The notes: generated by a model not told the origin, from the sequence alone. Counted from the stretch's first letter, positions 46,566 to 59,109 are shown. The stretch: DNA of 64,000 nucleotides from Chrysopilus asiliformis (GCA_964034945.1 OZ035962.1:18038530-18102529); one strand, 5' to 3'. Program-made: numbers and translations.

Positions 46566-48138
46566 TATGATATGATGATAACGGGTATATCTGCAGACAG
46601 TCCGCAAGAGACCACGGACTTCACAAGAATGTCCGAAACATCTTGTACACGGCAAATAAAAATATTTTCGTTTATTTATCATAAAACTATACGCGGATAA
46701 ACCGAAAAAGCTATCAGTTAATAGTGGCTAACCGCGGGTGTGTGGAGTCATTCTGAAAAAGTCACAACTCCGACTCTGGAGTCGCAAATTTCTAAATTTT
46801 GAATTCCTATTTTAAGGGATATAAGAAAAAGCTCAATTTTTCAAGGAGACAAAAAACAAAGTTTCTTTAAAACAAAATCTCTACTTTTGTAGAAGATAAC
46901 AGCTGATATTAATATAAATTAATTAATAGACTAAAAATTAACTCAATTAATAATATTTAAAAAATGTTTAAAATTTTTTATTGTTTGAAGTTTTTTTCAA
47001 AATTTTTTTTTTAATCAAAACTTTACATTTGCGAGTTCCTAGTTCTACAAGAAAGATAAGAAAATCATTGTAGGCAAATATTAACATTCATCTGGCCTGT
47101 TACATTATAGATACATAATTATTAAAGGGTTTGTGGACAAGCAAATATCTAATAAAAAATCAGTATCCTTTTGCAAATAAAAACCAAATGCATATCTAAT
47201 AAGGTTCTATGGGCTTTAGCCAGTAGAAATAAAGGGAATATTGAAATAAATACATTCAAAGCAGTTGTAACTCTGTCTGTCGTATCGCCCTAGTTTATTT
47301 GTGTACAATGAACTCGGTCGAGATATTTTATATTTTTTATTCGTTATGAGTCGCGGGTACATGTGTGGACTTTGTAGGGACGGAAGATATTTTCGACTGT
47401 CCGCTGATCCAAGTCTGGAATCCTTTCTCATGCCTCTGTGTATAATGTCTGAGTCTGGGCAATTTTTTTTATTTCTATTTTATTTTCAACGGTTTAAAGG
47501 ACATTTTTACCCCGTTGGTGGCACGGATCCGACTGCTCCTCATATGTGCTTTCGAAGTTTTCATGTTCATCGCTGATTTCCGGGGGAAAGCGGGAACTTC
47601 CCAGTGTGCAGAAAAATCTACCAGACTTTACACAAAATACAATTTTTTTCGAGAAGGTTTGTTATCTGCAGTGTGTCATATGGGAAAATGGTTCGGTCTG
47701 AAATGGAATTTATAAACAGGGTATTCGGTTCGTTTTATTTTTTCACTTCAGATTTTTTGGGGATTTTTTTTGTTGGTCAGACAATTAAATTAAATTATAA
47801 TTAGAGATTTTTATAGCTTCAGAATTTATTTTTATTAAATAGACTCTTGAGATATGGTTGCAATAAAATTTTAGTTTTAATAGGAAATTAAAGTAGAAAT
47901 TTTCGTCAAAATAGCAAAAGTTAAAAACAATTAGATATTTATAAATTTTGTTTTTGAAAAAAATTTCACACTCTGTAAAAATAGTTTACTTTAATGAAGG
48001 AAATCTTTTGACAAATAAACAAATAAAACTAAACCCTTATAGCTACATTTTTTCCATATAAATGTATATAGAAAAATATGAAATTTGTAAGGTTTTTCTA
48101 GTTTTAACAATGAACAGGCGTCGGAAAATATTGACACT
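46566..48138. other. Intergenic, AT-rich, no gene supported
   Basis: No frame over 91 codons and none with recognisable similarity. 47450-47720 includes TTTTTACCCCGTTGGTGGCA-type sequence and may be an old repeat. Nothing else assigned. Confidence 0.35.
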
Positions 48139-48141
48139 TTA

Positions 48142-48364
48142 AGCCTAAACCACAATTACGCGTGCGTGCGTGCGGCACCCACGCGATGAAGGTAAAAACT
48201 ATGCATTTATATGAGTAAATGTATAATTGCGCGTTGCTCAGACGCGTTGCCGCGTCCGTTCCGCGTAGAGTAGGCTCAGTATCTACTTTTAGATGCGGTG
48301 ACAACTACTAGATGCCAGAACTAAATAATGTCGCACACACGCACGCGTAATTGTGGTTTAGGCT
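48142..48364. mobile_element. Harbinger-type MITE with TTA target duplication
   Basis: 223 bp. Inverted ends AGCCTAAACCACAATTACGC and GCGTAATTGTGGTTTAGGCT, flanked by TTA on each side (48139-48141, 48365-48367). Subterminal GTGCGTGCGTGCG / CGCACACACGCACGCG tracts. Non-coding. Confidence 0.8.
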
Positions 48365-48385
48365 TTATAATTTTATCTAGATTAA

Positions 48386-48620
48386 CACGTTGACTGCCAT
48401 GGGCTTCTTGGGCAGTGTGAGACATATGTGGTTCCACAGCATTTTACTTTAGTATAAGTTGCGTGGTAAAGCATTGGATACACCGAACTGTATAAAACTT
48501 ATGGAAAAATTAATATACGGCCTGGAAAACCTTTTTTGATATTTGGCCTGTGAATTTTGTATATAGCGGGATATTTCGGAAATTTATAAAAAAATATCAT
48601 TTGAAGGGAATTCATAAAAA
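48386..48620. mobile_element. piggyBac-type MITE, copy 2, one end missing
   Basis: TTAA at 48382-48385, then CACGTTGACTGCC. The body matches the reverse complement of copy 1 (AATTAATATACGGCCTGGAA, TTTGGCCTGTGAATTTTGTA). The match stops at about 48620 before the second end, so it is truncated. Confidence 0.7.
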
Positions 48621-48658
48621 AGGGCTTAAACCTGGGTGCTTCAGATTGGAATTCCAGC

Positions 48659-48714
48659 TCATACGCCTCCCCTGCTAGATTTTACATGTAAAATCTAGCA
48701 GGGGAGGCGTATGA
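48659..48714. repeat. 56-bp perfect palindrome
   Basis: Two 28-bp arms with no spacer, centred on ACATGT at 48684-48689. The left arm begins TCATACGCCTCCCCTGCTAG; the right arm is its exact reverse complement. No related copy was noticed in the window. Confidence 0.9.
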
Positions 48715-50620
48715 AGTCAGACCATTAATTGTTGCAGCGAAGCTCTTCTAAAAATGAATGAAAAGGTTTTATCCCAAACACCTTACCGAGTTTTTTTTCT
48801 ACCCCAAACCGATTGATATATTTTATTTTTCCAATAACTTGAATTTTTTATCCATATTGGGTAAAATAAAAACGTGTTTAGATAAAATTTGCGGTTTTAC
48901 CTTTTTGGATACAGTAAAAATTTTATACAGCTTTGCGGAGTTAAAAATGTAAAAATAAGTCAAAGCGGATTTAAAATTTTAAAACAAATCGGATAAAATC
49001 GAGTTCACACCGCCAAATTTTTCTGTGTGTAGCATGACAAAATCTACAAGTATAATCAACTATTAATTGATTTATTCAAAGCTTTTATGCCTTCGTATCG
49101 TCTGTCCCTTTGTCTGTCAGCGTCAAATCCGATTGACTTGAAATTTTGCACACATACGTAATTCCGATGACAATATAATACTTCGTAAGGATAGGATAGG
49201 TCCTGGGGTTAAAAAAAGATTTAAAAAAAAGTTAAAATTTTAATTTTTTTTACTATTATTTTTATTAATTGATAAGAGCTTTTGCGAAGTGTTGTGTTAT
49301 TATAACAGAGAGACCACCGATAGTGTTTTTGTATTACAACTATGTAATATCTTAATTGTAAATCACTTGTAGGTACCAGTACTTACATATCTGATGGATA
49401 CATGAAATATCTTAAGATCCATTAATTCAAAATGTATAGCCCATCAGTACTGCGATCAAGTACCTAAGATAAAGTAACATCTGCGGTCGGTTCGAGGCCA
49501 CTTGCGAGAGGCCAATAATAACATTTTTTTTCTGTGACTATTTTATCCCCCATAGGTAGATGGTAGTACGAAATGTGTACGACTTGACACTGACTATCTC
49601 TCTATTAAAGTCTTTGGCCTTTTCCTGAGATCAGATCGGATCGCGTCGGATCATTTAACGGGTTACCTTGCCTAACCTATCTTACTTCACGTTGCCGTGC
49701 TGATCATCATTTATGAAGGTCTGGGGATGGGTATCAAAGATTTTTACTGTTTGGTTTTTGGTCTCGGATATTCCTTCACCTGGATGGACCGTTGTTTTCC
49801 GCATCATTGCCAATGCTTTTGCCGTCCGTCCACAATATAATAATATTCAGTCCCCTTAGCTGAATAAATCCGTTCAGGCATTTTATCTTTTTGTCTGACG
49901 CATGATAAAAAACCATATAGTATTCAACTAGTTTGAGAATCCTTCCTTATTATAAACCAACTCAACTCTTTTTGTCCCATATCCCCCTTAAAATATGACC
50001 ACGGAGCGCAGGTAAAGCTGTCCTATATGGACGATGCCTTTGACCATAGCCGTTGAATGAATGTGGTATGTCGGTTGGAATCTTAGCAGTTCCGTCACAT
50101 AATCATATATTATTATGCATACATAAGCGTGATATATAAGATTACGGGCATCGTACATCTGTCGTCCACGGGTCAAAGGGTTAGGTAGAATTTTTAGCAT
50201 ACCATGCAGTTAGGCATTTTTGAATTTGAATTCTTGCATCATAGAATTGTGATAGTAGTGCCAGGTTGGAGATTCTGAAATTGTCGCAGTGAATTCAAAA
50301 ATCGTTGACGTTTTCTATAATCTTATTAAATTTTCCTTTTTTACAAAAGTGACATTAATTTTTCACGCATCAAAATAATCTAGGAAAGTTCTATATAAAT
50401 GACAAACTTTTTAAAAGTATTCTATTTGTTGACTGTCTCAAATTAAAGAGAACAACGATCTCTATAATTTTGTCTCCTACTGTTATCCGCTCTCTTTTAC
50501 CGTTTTTGAGATATTTTCATTAAAAGGTAAAAAAATAGATCTTGGGAAGTGTTTGCAAATTTATGGTTCCTCGAAAAAATTGTTAAGAGAAAAATTAAGG
50601 ATATTAAAATTCTCTACATT
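48715..50620. other. Intergenic, no gene supported
   Basis: 49090-49210 carries the GACTTGAAATTTTGCACACA and ATGACAATATAATACTTCGT blocks of the module-repeat family. 49490-50280 is more complex but has no recognisable frame. 50460-50560 holds a TTTTACCGTTTTTGAGATAT-type repeat. Confidence 0.4.
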
Positions 50621-50621
<1 letters not shown>

Positions 50622-50662
<41 letters not shown>

Positions 50663-50830
50663 CACTACAACCGATTTCCGGTTTTAGCCTGCCGCAATGT
50701 CTCTCGCCAGAGGTCCCGGTCACGTGCTGATGTCCTCCAGTTTTGCATTTCAATTCTCTTCGCGTCCTGGTCAACGCCGTCTTGCCATCTGAGGTTTAGT
50801 CTTTCTCGTCGCCTTATTGTTAATAACCTA
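50622..50830. repeat. (CT)n microsatellite followed by an unclassified repeat-like block
   Basis: About 19 CT units (50622-50660), then GGCACTACAACCGATTTCCG, GCCTGCCGCAATGTC and CGTCTTGCCATCTGAGG. The block is GC-richer than its flanks and of the kind I associate with dispersed insect repeats. That class association is from memory and unproven here. Confidence 0.5.
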
Positions 50831-50889
50831 CTCTACATTGTTGCCTTTTATGATAAATTGATATCTTTTACCGTTATCGAGATATTTCT

Positions 50890-52080
50890 GATTTTGAAAA
50901 AATCAATTATATTTATTTTTCCCCCAATGTTGGAGATATATGCTCCCTACCTTTTACACTCCTCTAAGTTTAAAAAAACAACAAAAAAAAAAAAAAATAA
51001 AGTCAATATCGTCATTTAGGAATGGATATTTTTTGGCGATTTTATCGAAAATCGTTGCGGTGGACATAATCTTTTTTGAAATCAATATACACAACTGTTA
51101 GAGAAATTTTTCTTACAACTAGTATAAAATCGGACAAAAGTAATGAAATCTGGCATTACTGTAAACCCAGCTATTGTGCAATGGTATTTTCTATACGGTC
51201 AAAAACAATTAATTCTCGGGACCCTTATGGATCGCCACATAGCAAAAAACAGCTATTCTAGATTATAAATTGAATAACAAGAAGGTAAATATTCATCAAG
51301 GTTGTTTTTGCTGTAAAATCCCATGATCTTTTTAGGCAGCGTGCGCATATCAGTTTTTTTTGTTCATTTCTCTTTCTTAATAGTAGAAATAAGCTGTTAT
51401 GGTCGAAAGGAAAGGAATCTCAGACGCGATCGGATGCAAAGTGAAAAATGGACCACGACCGTTTAGGTAGGCAATTTGCATATTAACATAGTTAAACAAA
51501 CATATTGCAATGTATGCCATTGTATCGGGATTTAAAAAAATCCTGTTGACCCTTTTCAAAAGGCTTTTGTCCTCAACTGAAAAGGGTTGAATTAATACAG
51601 TTTTTTTTCACTTATATTCATTTTAAAATTCAAAGCCTAGGTTACTCTTCGTATTGTGGGTTACCTTGAATTGTTCTCTAAGAGCTACTCATTGGGTTTT
51701 CCTGAGTAGCCTTTATATCATCGAGCGAGAAATTTATCTTTAGTCTATCCGTGAACATTAATTATTTTACTTCACCGTTATTTATTTTGTAGCGGTAGTT
51801 TTTTGCATGAATCGTTGCGAATTTCTCGAAATGGGTGCCTAATATCGAAACAGTTATTAATGTGAACAGTATTTAGAATATATGTTGGGATAATTCAACC
51901 AAATTTCATTGGTTTGTAAAATTGTGTCAATTGCAAATACGAGTATGCAAAGATGGTAGACGGCGCGGGGATTTTCACTTAAAACAAAAACCGTAATAGT
52001 GTGGATATTATTAATATTTCAGTACATCCATTTCTTAAAAGAATTATAATACAAAAGTGAATTTAATAATATTAAGTTAT
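50890..52080. other. Intergenic, no gene supported
   Basis: AT-rich; only short frames of up to about 61 codons. No repeat shared with the rest of the window was recognised. Confidence 0.35.
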
Positions 52081-52084
52081 AATA

Positions 52085-52840
52085 TTTTGATAAAAAAACG
52101 AAAAAAAAGTTTTTTTTAAAAAGCTATTATTTTAAAAAATGCACAAAAAGGAAAAAAAATCGTGTATCAGAAATAAAAGCGAGAAAAATATTTATTGTAT
52201 TTCATTTTTTTTGCTTTTATCTCGCTTTTATTTCTGATAGACAGTGCCTAAACTTTTCTTTTCTTTTTTAGTGCGTTTTTTAAAATAAAGGCTTTTTAAT
52301 TTTTTTCCATTGTTTTTTTCACCATTTTTAGTTATTTCGTATTTGATTAGTATGACTAAAAATCCAAAATGAAAAGGATAATTACATTATCCTAACAGGA
52401 CCGTGCGTTATCTTTACAGATTTCTTTATCTCAGAATCGGATTCAGCGACCCCAAAAACCTCCAAATGAGATTTTTTCCGGTGAATTAGAGGAAAAGGAT
52501 AATCACGTTGTCCTTACAGGACCTTTCATTATCCTTACAGATTTCTTTACGTCAGAATCGGATTCAGCGACTCCAAAAACCCCCAGGATAGATTTTTCCG
52601 GAAAATTTTAGAAAAAGGATAATCGCGTTATCTTTGCAGGATCTTCCCTTATCCTTATGGACGAAGTGGGGAGAATATTGTGTTGTCATCGGACTTACGT
52701 ATGTGTGCAAAACTTCAAGTCAATTGAATGAGTGGAAGTGGGTTAAAATTGGATGCATGATTTGAATCTGACAAACAGACAGACAAACAGACACGAAGGC
52801 ATGCTAAATGAAAGCTTTTAATAAAAAGGGTTATTAAACG
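52085..52840 (+). repeat. Composite repeat (hairpin plus ~120-bp module array), copy A
   Basis: Starts with an A/T-rich segment holding a hairpin with perfect 20-bp arms (TATCAGAAATAAAAGCGAGA, 52165-52184, inverted at 52220-52239). Then ATTTCGTATTTGATTAGTAT, two to three ~120-bp modules (TTATCCTTACAGGACC, CAGAATCGGATTCAGCGACC, TTTTCCGG), and a (GACA)n tail with AAAGCTTTTAATAAAAAGGG. The same order is found in copy B. Confidence 0.7.
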
Positions 52841-53189
52841 CGTGGTTGACTTTTTATTGTAGTGTGGTTCATTTTTCAAGTGTCTGTGTTCATGACACTG
52901 AGTTCATACATATATGAGAAAATATTTCTAATTCCGTAATTTGTAAGAAATCAAAAGAAATATTCTTTGAGAATACTACATATAATATATAGAGAAATGT
53001 AACTAAATAGAAAAGCTTGATTTTTCTGAACAAATGTTACTAGCAGATGCAAAAAAATTGACATAGTTACACGAATAGAAAATATTCATTTCGTAACTTG
53101 AAAATCCAGGATGTTTTTCTGTCAGGATCTTATGCCCCGCCCATGGTGGGCTTCATGTGCAACTATGCTCGAAATTAACATTTTGAGTA

Positions 53190-53480
53190 ACTTGAAAATC
53201 CTACGTGTGGCAAAATCTACACAACAGTTAAAATCGGACCATTCCTCCACCCCCCTACAATACAAACGAAAAGGATTTTTTCAATTTTCTCGAAAACGGT
53301 TTTTTTTTGAATTTTCTCGAAAACGGTTTTTTTGAATTTTCTCAATTTTCTCGTATTGCAAAATTTATAAGGGTAAAATGTGTGTAAAATATGATTATAC
53401 ATAATTCTTTCATACACAAAATATAAAGTGTTGACGATTGACCCACTGGCCCATTGGCAATTGTAGCTATTCTTATATTT
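53190..53480 (+). mobile_element. HINE-2 fragment, copy 3
   Basis: TCGGACCATTCC, ACAAACGAAAAGGATTTTTT, three near-tandem copies of GAATTTTCTCGAAAACGG, and GACGATTGACCCACTGG before TTGTAGCTATTCTTATATTT. The middle blocks are shortened. Confidence 0.55.
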
Positions 53481-53499
53481 TAAATCAAAATTCGGTCTG

Positions 53500-55060
53500 T
53501 TCTGGTGTAGAGTATTTGACAATTGTCCCATGTTAAAAATAGTGCAGTACGGCCAACTTTTTTCGAGTGGTTCGCTTTTTGAATTCAAAAATTCAGTGGT
53601 TTTTGGTTCGGTTTAAAAACCCGATTCGCATCTCCGCATTTTGTCAAAAAGTAATAAAATGGCACAGTAGTCTTCATATTTCGTGGATTTTACCCGTAAT
53701 TGGTACTAGACTTTATTGAATGAATGTGTTTTCTAGTTTCAGTATCAACGTTTTACAAAGTGATAATAAAACTGAAAGTGAAACACAAAACAAACTCGCT
53801 TTAGTCCTGGTAAAAAGACTTAAGAAGATGTTTCAGTTCCGTGGGAGCTGGAAAACTTGAATTGAAACTGGAATCCGATATTATTTGTTAACTTATAATC
53901 CAGAGTCCGATTTCCATTGATGTTTACCGACAAAATACGTAAGTACGTTGAATCTCACTTGTAAGCAAACCGCAAGCTAAACTACTTACTATTACGATAA
54001 TGTCAAAGAAAACACGCCGTGCACTTATCTGTGTATTTTATTGCAAATGCACGCATTTTGCGTGGAAACAATGAAACAATTTTAAGAAATCTATGAGTTA
54101 AATGTATGTTATTTATATATAAATATATAACTCTTTTACAAATGTGCATTCATGCCTTGCATAGATTTCTGGGGTTTATTGCCTAAGAGGAGTCATACAA
54201 TGCTTCGTTATAGATAAATATGCGTGTAGATGTATGCAAACATATTTATAAGAATGACGTCGTTTAGTCTCCTCTGTTTTTCTTTATACTCCCAGATTCT
54301 TTATTTAACGAAGAAATCGTGCCACCTGTTCAAAGGAATGAAGTTAATAGTATTATTTTTGTATTCGAAGCCATAGAAGAGGAGTTTTCTTTCTGTCGGT
54401 AGAACGGAATTGATGTACACATTGACTGGCATGTGACAGTCAATAAATTGACATCAAAGTAGAACAAAAGTGGCAAAAAATGTAGATAAATTTCCGGAAG
54501 AACCAGAGGAAATTCTTTATTACGTTTTATTAGTTTTGCATAAACAACTTTTACTATATTGGTACCACTAAGAATTGCACCCTAAATCCACGCATAAGAA
54601 TCTAACACGATCTCAACAACGTTTGTCATATCGCACATGGTCCCGTAGACTGTAGTATCTCAAAAAAATGTGTTTTTGAGTAATTATTCCATTATGTAAA
54701 GGAAAATTGACTGAATCAAATGAAAAACAAATTTAAATGTAAACGTAGTCCTAAAATTTATTTTTTTTTGGTTTTTTAAATTCCCATTTTTTAAAATTTA
54801 AATTGATTTTGTGGAAAACAAACCTAACTCTATCTTCTATTATTGCAAAAAAAAAAAAAATGAAGCAAATGATCTGTAAATTATTATCAAAAGAGTAATA
54901 AATTGAAATATTACTGTACAGACAACAGAAAAAACAATTATTCATAAACAATTATTTTGAAATGAAAACTTTGAATGCGTTTTTCTCAAAATGGCCGATT
55001 TTGAGATACTACAGTCTACGGGACCATGTGCGATATGTGAAGTTTATTAAACAAAAACTT
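53500..55060. other. Intergenic, no gene supported
   Basis: Complex AT-rich DNA. 54640-54670 and 55000-55030 carry an inverted pair (GCACATGGTCCCGTAGACTG / CAGTCTACGGGACCATGTGC). No coding evidence. Confidence 0.4.
54632..55035. mobile_element. Foldback-like element with inverted ATCGCACATGGTCCC ends
   Basis: The segment beginning TCGCACATGGTCCCGTAGAC near 54632 is inverted at ~55010-55034 (GTCTACGGGACCATGTGCGA). The arms continue inward through GTAGTATCTCAAAA / TTTTGAGATACTAC. The loop is about 300 bp and AT-rich. Target duplication not resolved. Confidence 0.65.
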
Positions 55061-55064
55061 AAAA

Positions 55065-56010
55065 AAAAAATTCGAAAAAATTTTGAAAAAAGTTTTTTTT
55101 TTAAATGTAACTCAAAAAAAAAGTTTTTTTGGGCGCTATGTAGCAGGAATAGAAGCGAGATAAATATTTATTTTATTTCTTATGTTTTCATCTCACTTTT
55201 ATTCCTAATACATGGCGACCAAATTTTTTTTTTCCTTTTTAGTACATTTTTTTAATAATAGCCTTTTTAAAGTTATTTTTTATCTTTTCCTTTTTAGTCA
55301 TTTTGTATTTGATTAGTTTAACTAAGAATCCAAAATGACGTCTGTCTTTCGCCACGCTTATATACTTTTTAGTCTTTAAATATATATCCTTGTCTTTGAG
55401 ATATCCTGATCGACTTTTTGGCTCCAGAGTCGGATTCAGCGACCCCAAATACTGCCAGACATTTTTTTCCGGAAAATTTGAAGAAAAGGATAATGATTTT
55501 ATCCTTACAGGACCTTCCGTTATCCTTACAGACTTCTTAGTGTCAGAATCGGGTTCATGAACTCTAAAAACCCCCAGAAGAGATTTCTTCCGGAAAATTT
55601 GAGGAAAAGGATAATCACGTTATTCTTACAGGACGTTCCGGTATCCTTACAGACTTCTTAACGTCAGTATCCGATCCAGCGACCCTGAGAATCCACAGAT
55701 CAAATTTTTTCCCGGAAAATTCGAGAAAAAGGATATTCTTGTTATCCTTACAGGACCTTCCGTTATCCTTACAGAGTTCTTAACGTCAGAATCGGATTCA
55801 GTGATTTGAGGAACAGGATAATCGCGTTATCCTTACATGATCTTCCGTTATTCTTACAAGAACGAAGTAGTGAAAATATTGTATTGTCATCGGCGTTTCG
55901 TATGTGCGCAAGATTTCAATCGGATAAGTGGAAGTGGGGCAAAATTAGATTACAAGATTTGACCCTGACAGAAAAATAGATAGACAGATACGAAAGCAAG
56001 CTCAGAAAAA
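55065..56010 (+). repeat. Composite repeat (hairpin plus ~120-bp module array), copy B
   Basis: Hairpin segment GCAGGAATAGAAGCGAGATA / TCTCACTTTTATTCCTAATA, then TTTTGTATTTGATTAGTTTA, then three modules whose TCCGGAAAATT blocks start near 55468, 55589 and 55712 (spacing ~121 bp), a partial fourth module, and a GACAGA-containing tail ending AAAAAAAGCCTTTAAAG. Confidence 0.7.
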
Positions 56011-57600
56011 AAGCCTTTAAAGAGGATCCCGGTGAAAGAAAAGGAGTATCCTTTATAATAAAGTTGATAGGACTAGTTATTATTAATAAATAATTTTTAT
56101 TAAATTTTTCTATATTTTTTTGCATTGGACCTGAAAGATCATATTTCAAACTGAGTAGACCGAAGACTAAGGCATAAAAAATTATATTACTACTATTTAT
56201 AAATATATAAATTTAGTCCCTCGAAAGTCGTATATTTTAAGAAAATTAAACCAATATCTTTTATGATTAAGTGGGTCCACCATTAAGATCACATTTTGTA
56301 GAATAAACAATAATAAATGCTGGTAAAAGAATGAGTAATATAGATTGTGACATTTTGACCCTACAATAAAACCTACTTGAAATGCTAATTTATAGCAGCC
56401 ATAAAATAATTAAATTTTCAGGGATACGTAACGTTAAAAGTACATTAAAAAAGCTTCACATTTCATTATCTCTGAAATTTTTAAGTATGTTACAGTATAG
56501 TAGATACGATAAAAATGAATGAAGATAATGGGGGATGAAGTCTGGACAGATAGCGGAAAAGGGCGTAAATTTAAAGGTTTCCTTCGATGGAGACCATATC
56601 CGAAATTACTCATTCCACTTTGATTATAAGTATATATTTTTTTGCATAATGAGACAGTCAATTTAAAAATTCGTTTTTTTCCACAGCTCCGTTGTCGTTG
56701 ATTTGATTGGAATGAGGTTGAAGATTCTTTGAATAAGTCGTCCTCCATTTTGTAATTGTATACAACAGTATGCAAAGCATTTTGTAATTGTATACAACAG
56801 TACGCCATCATTGATGTTGTTAGCTAACGTCATATCAGATATTCATGTAGGCTGCGTGTTACCATAAAAACGATTCCCTCTTTTTTCGACTTTTTTCAGT
56901 GTTTTTTTTTGTTTTGACGAACAGAAGAATAAGGAGATGAAAACAATTTACGGAGGACAACCCCCAAATTGACAGTACACCCCTACGAGGCCTGTATACA
57001 AATTGCGAACTTAAAAGAAAATAAATAGAAAAAAAATGAAAGAAACGAAAAAAACGAGGAAAAATAAACAGAGGGAAATATTGGACTTAACCACCCTCAT
57101 CTTACAAGGATTTCGTATTTTCACATTTTTTTTTTTGAAATTTTGCTGCTTTCTTATTTAGGGGTGCTTTGCCTAGTCATTATTATTCGAGGGCTAAATC
57201 AATAATTTGTTCGGAAAATAACAAGACCAAGTTGGCCGTTAATGTAGTACGATTCTTATTCGTTCCTTATACGTAAATATACATAACGTAAAGGACACGC
57301 TAACATACCGTGACCGCCTAACGAGGGTTGTTTTAATGGCGTCGAATGTACATACTTGAGTTCAATACGATTTGGCGTCTTCTGATTCGATTGAAAGAAT
57401 TATATATAATTGGTTTTTTATTTATGTTTTTAACAGAATAAAATTTTAGTTTTATTGGAAATTGCCACGGAAATTAATGATTTAAAACAAAAAATTACTC
57501 ATCGCTAAAATCCCATTTTTCAATATATTTTGAGAGTTTATTTGCCTATAATTGAAAAACTATTTTATTTTATTTGCTAATAGTCCATAACAATTTTTTA
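56011..57600. other. Intergenic, no gene supported
   Basis: The longest frame is about 125 codons on the minus strand (56434-56811), with no recognisable domain. It contains an imperfect direct repeat of ATTTTGTAATTGTATACAAC (56747-56800). Not called as a gene. Confidence 0.4.
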
Positions 57601-57604
57601 AGAA

Positions 57605-57910
57605 AAACATAACAAAAGCTACAATTGCCAGGGACCAATCGTCAAATACTCTATATGAGGGGAGACAAATTTTTTATGAAAAAAATCGATTTGTATGGGA
57701 AAGGGGGGCAAATAATATTTTAAACACATTTCGTCTTTATAAATTTTTCGATACAATGCACCGTTTTCGAGAAAATAGAAAAATATATCTTGTGATTAAC
57801 ACAAAAATTTCCTCTGCAATATTTAGTTTCGGAAATAATATGTTTTTTTATCTTTTCCCTTTTAATCATTTTGTATTTGATTAGTTTCACTAAAAATTCA
57901 AAATGACGTT
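57605..57910 (-). repeat. HINE-2 3' fragment joined to a composite-repeat fragment
   Basis: AAACATAACAAAAGCTACAA then CAATCGTCAAATACTCTATA (inverted HINE-2 3' end), followed at 57840-57910 by TTTTGTATTTGATTAGTTTC from the composite repeat. A mosaic of old copies. Confidence 0.5.
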
Positions 57911-58077
57911 TGTTTTTCGCCACGCAATATTTAGTTGCGGAAGAAAATATGCAAATAAATTTTTTTTCCAGATATCTTGAGAATCGGTAAAGATATATAC
58001 GTAAAAACCATTAAAGGAAAAAAATGCAGGAAATTTTGTTTCCTTTGAATCTGGTTATATGCATTTTTTCATAATAC

Positions 58078-58322
58078 ACCCATACCTCGAAATACGGCCG
58101 AGATTGGTTCCAAAAATTTAGGCCGTATATCGAAACACCGGAACATTCTTTTAGGAAAGTATTGTATTTATTGATCGCAGTGCATTTCAATGTAATATTC
58201 TCCGACTTTTGACCGACTTTTGACCGTTTATCGAATCAATGTGCAACGTATTTCAAAACTGAGACGCAATTCAAAAAGCGGAAGGCCGTAAAACGAGGGG
58301 CCGTATATCGAGGTATGGGTGT
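58078..58322. mobile_element. Possible MITE with ATACACCCATACCTCGA ends
   Basis: TACACCCATACCTCGAAATA at the left and TATCGAGGTATGGGTGTAT at the right are inverted, with GGCCG and CGAAAC/CGTTTATCG blocks inside. About 245 bp. Flanking TA dinucleotides are present but AT-rich context makes them weak. Confidence 0.65.
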
Positions 58323-58624
58323 ATTCGTTTTTTATGAAAGGGCACGGATTTCGAACTTTTAAAAAAAAAGGTATTTAAAAAAATTGTTTGGGGGGTACCC
58401 GTTATAGATACCGTTACTTTTCCAAAATTTGATAGAAAACTAAAATCGAAAAGAGCCAAATTTAGCTTGACGTATTTTATGGACAGCCACTTAACGGTTT
58501 TAACGTACTTCTAATATGTTCTTCAGATATTGGAAAATATATAATATTGTTTTTTTACATATCTTTTCTGAAATTTTAAATATTGCGAGAAGAACTTCCT
58601 TTCTAGCCTATTCTATACTCTATA

Positions 58625-59105
58625 TCAGTGCTGCCCAACCAGGCGATCGCGATCTACCAGTCGATCTCGACACGAATTTGGGTCGATCTTCTACTACAGA
58701 CTGAAAATGTTAAAAAATTTTTTTTTTGTAAACACAAATATTAAAAAAAGGGAAAGTGAAAATTAAGTAATCACACTATCTACTTCTCCGTTTTTTTTTT
58801 GTTTTTTTGTTGTTAAAGCAAGTGGTCTATTTTACTTAGATACCTTATTTTAAATTTTATTTTACTTGCCTATTTTAAGTAGGCATTCAAAACTTGTAAA
58901 TTACTAGATTCTCGCGGTTTATTTGTTTTAATTTTATAACAATTTGACTTGTTTTGTGTCAATTTTTTCTTATTTTAAATTGAAATGAAATAAACTGAAG
59001 TTATACCAATTAAATATCTATTGTTTTTGTATATGGGTAGATCTCGATGTAGTTGGATTAAAAAAAGTCGAACTTTAGTACAAAAAGGTTGGGCAGGCCT
59101 GCTCT
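58625..59105. mobile_element. Possible old element with GCCCAACC ends
   Basis: GTGCTGCCCAACCAGGCGAT near 58628 is partly inverted in AAAAGGTTGGGCAGGCCTGC near 59083. GATCTACCAGTCGATCTCGA at the left is mirrored by GTAGATCTCGATGTAGTTGG at the right. The interior is AT-rich and non-coding. Ends such as CAGTGCTGCCCAACC are common on hAT-type MITEs, so that class is an inference. Confidence 0.5.
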
Positions 59106-59109
59106 ATAT

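Noticed and set aside
56434..56811. 125-codon minus-strand frame
   Set aside because: No recognisable domain, low-complexity ends, an internal direct repeat and no splice or promoter context.
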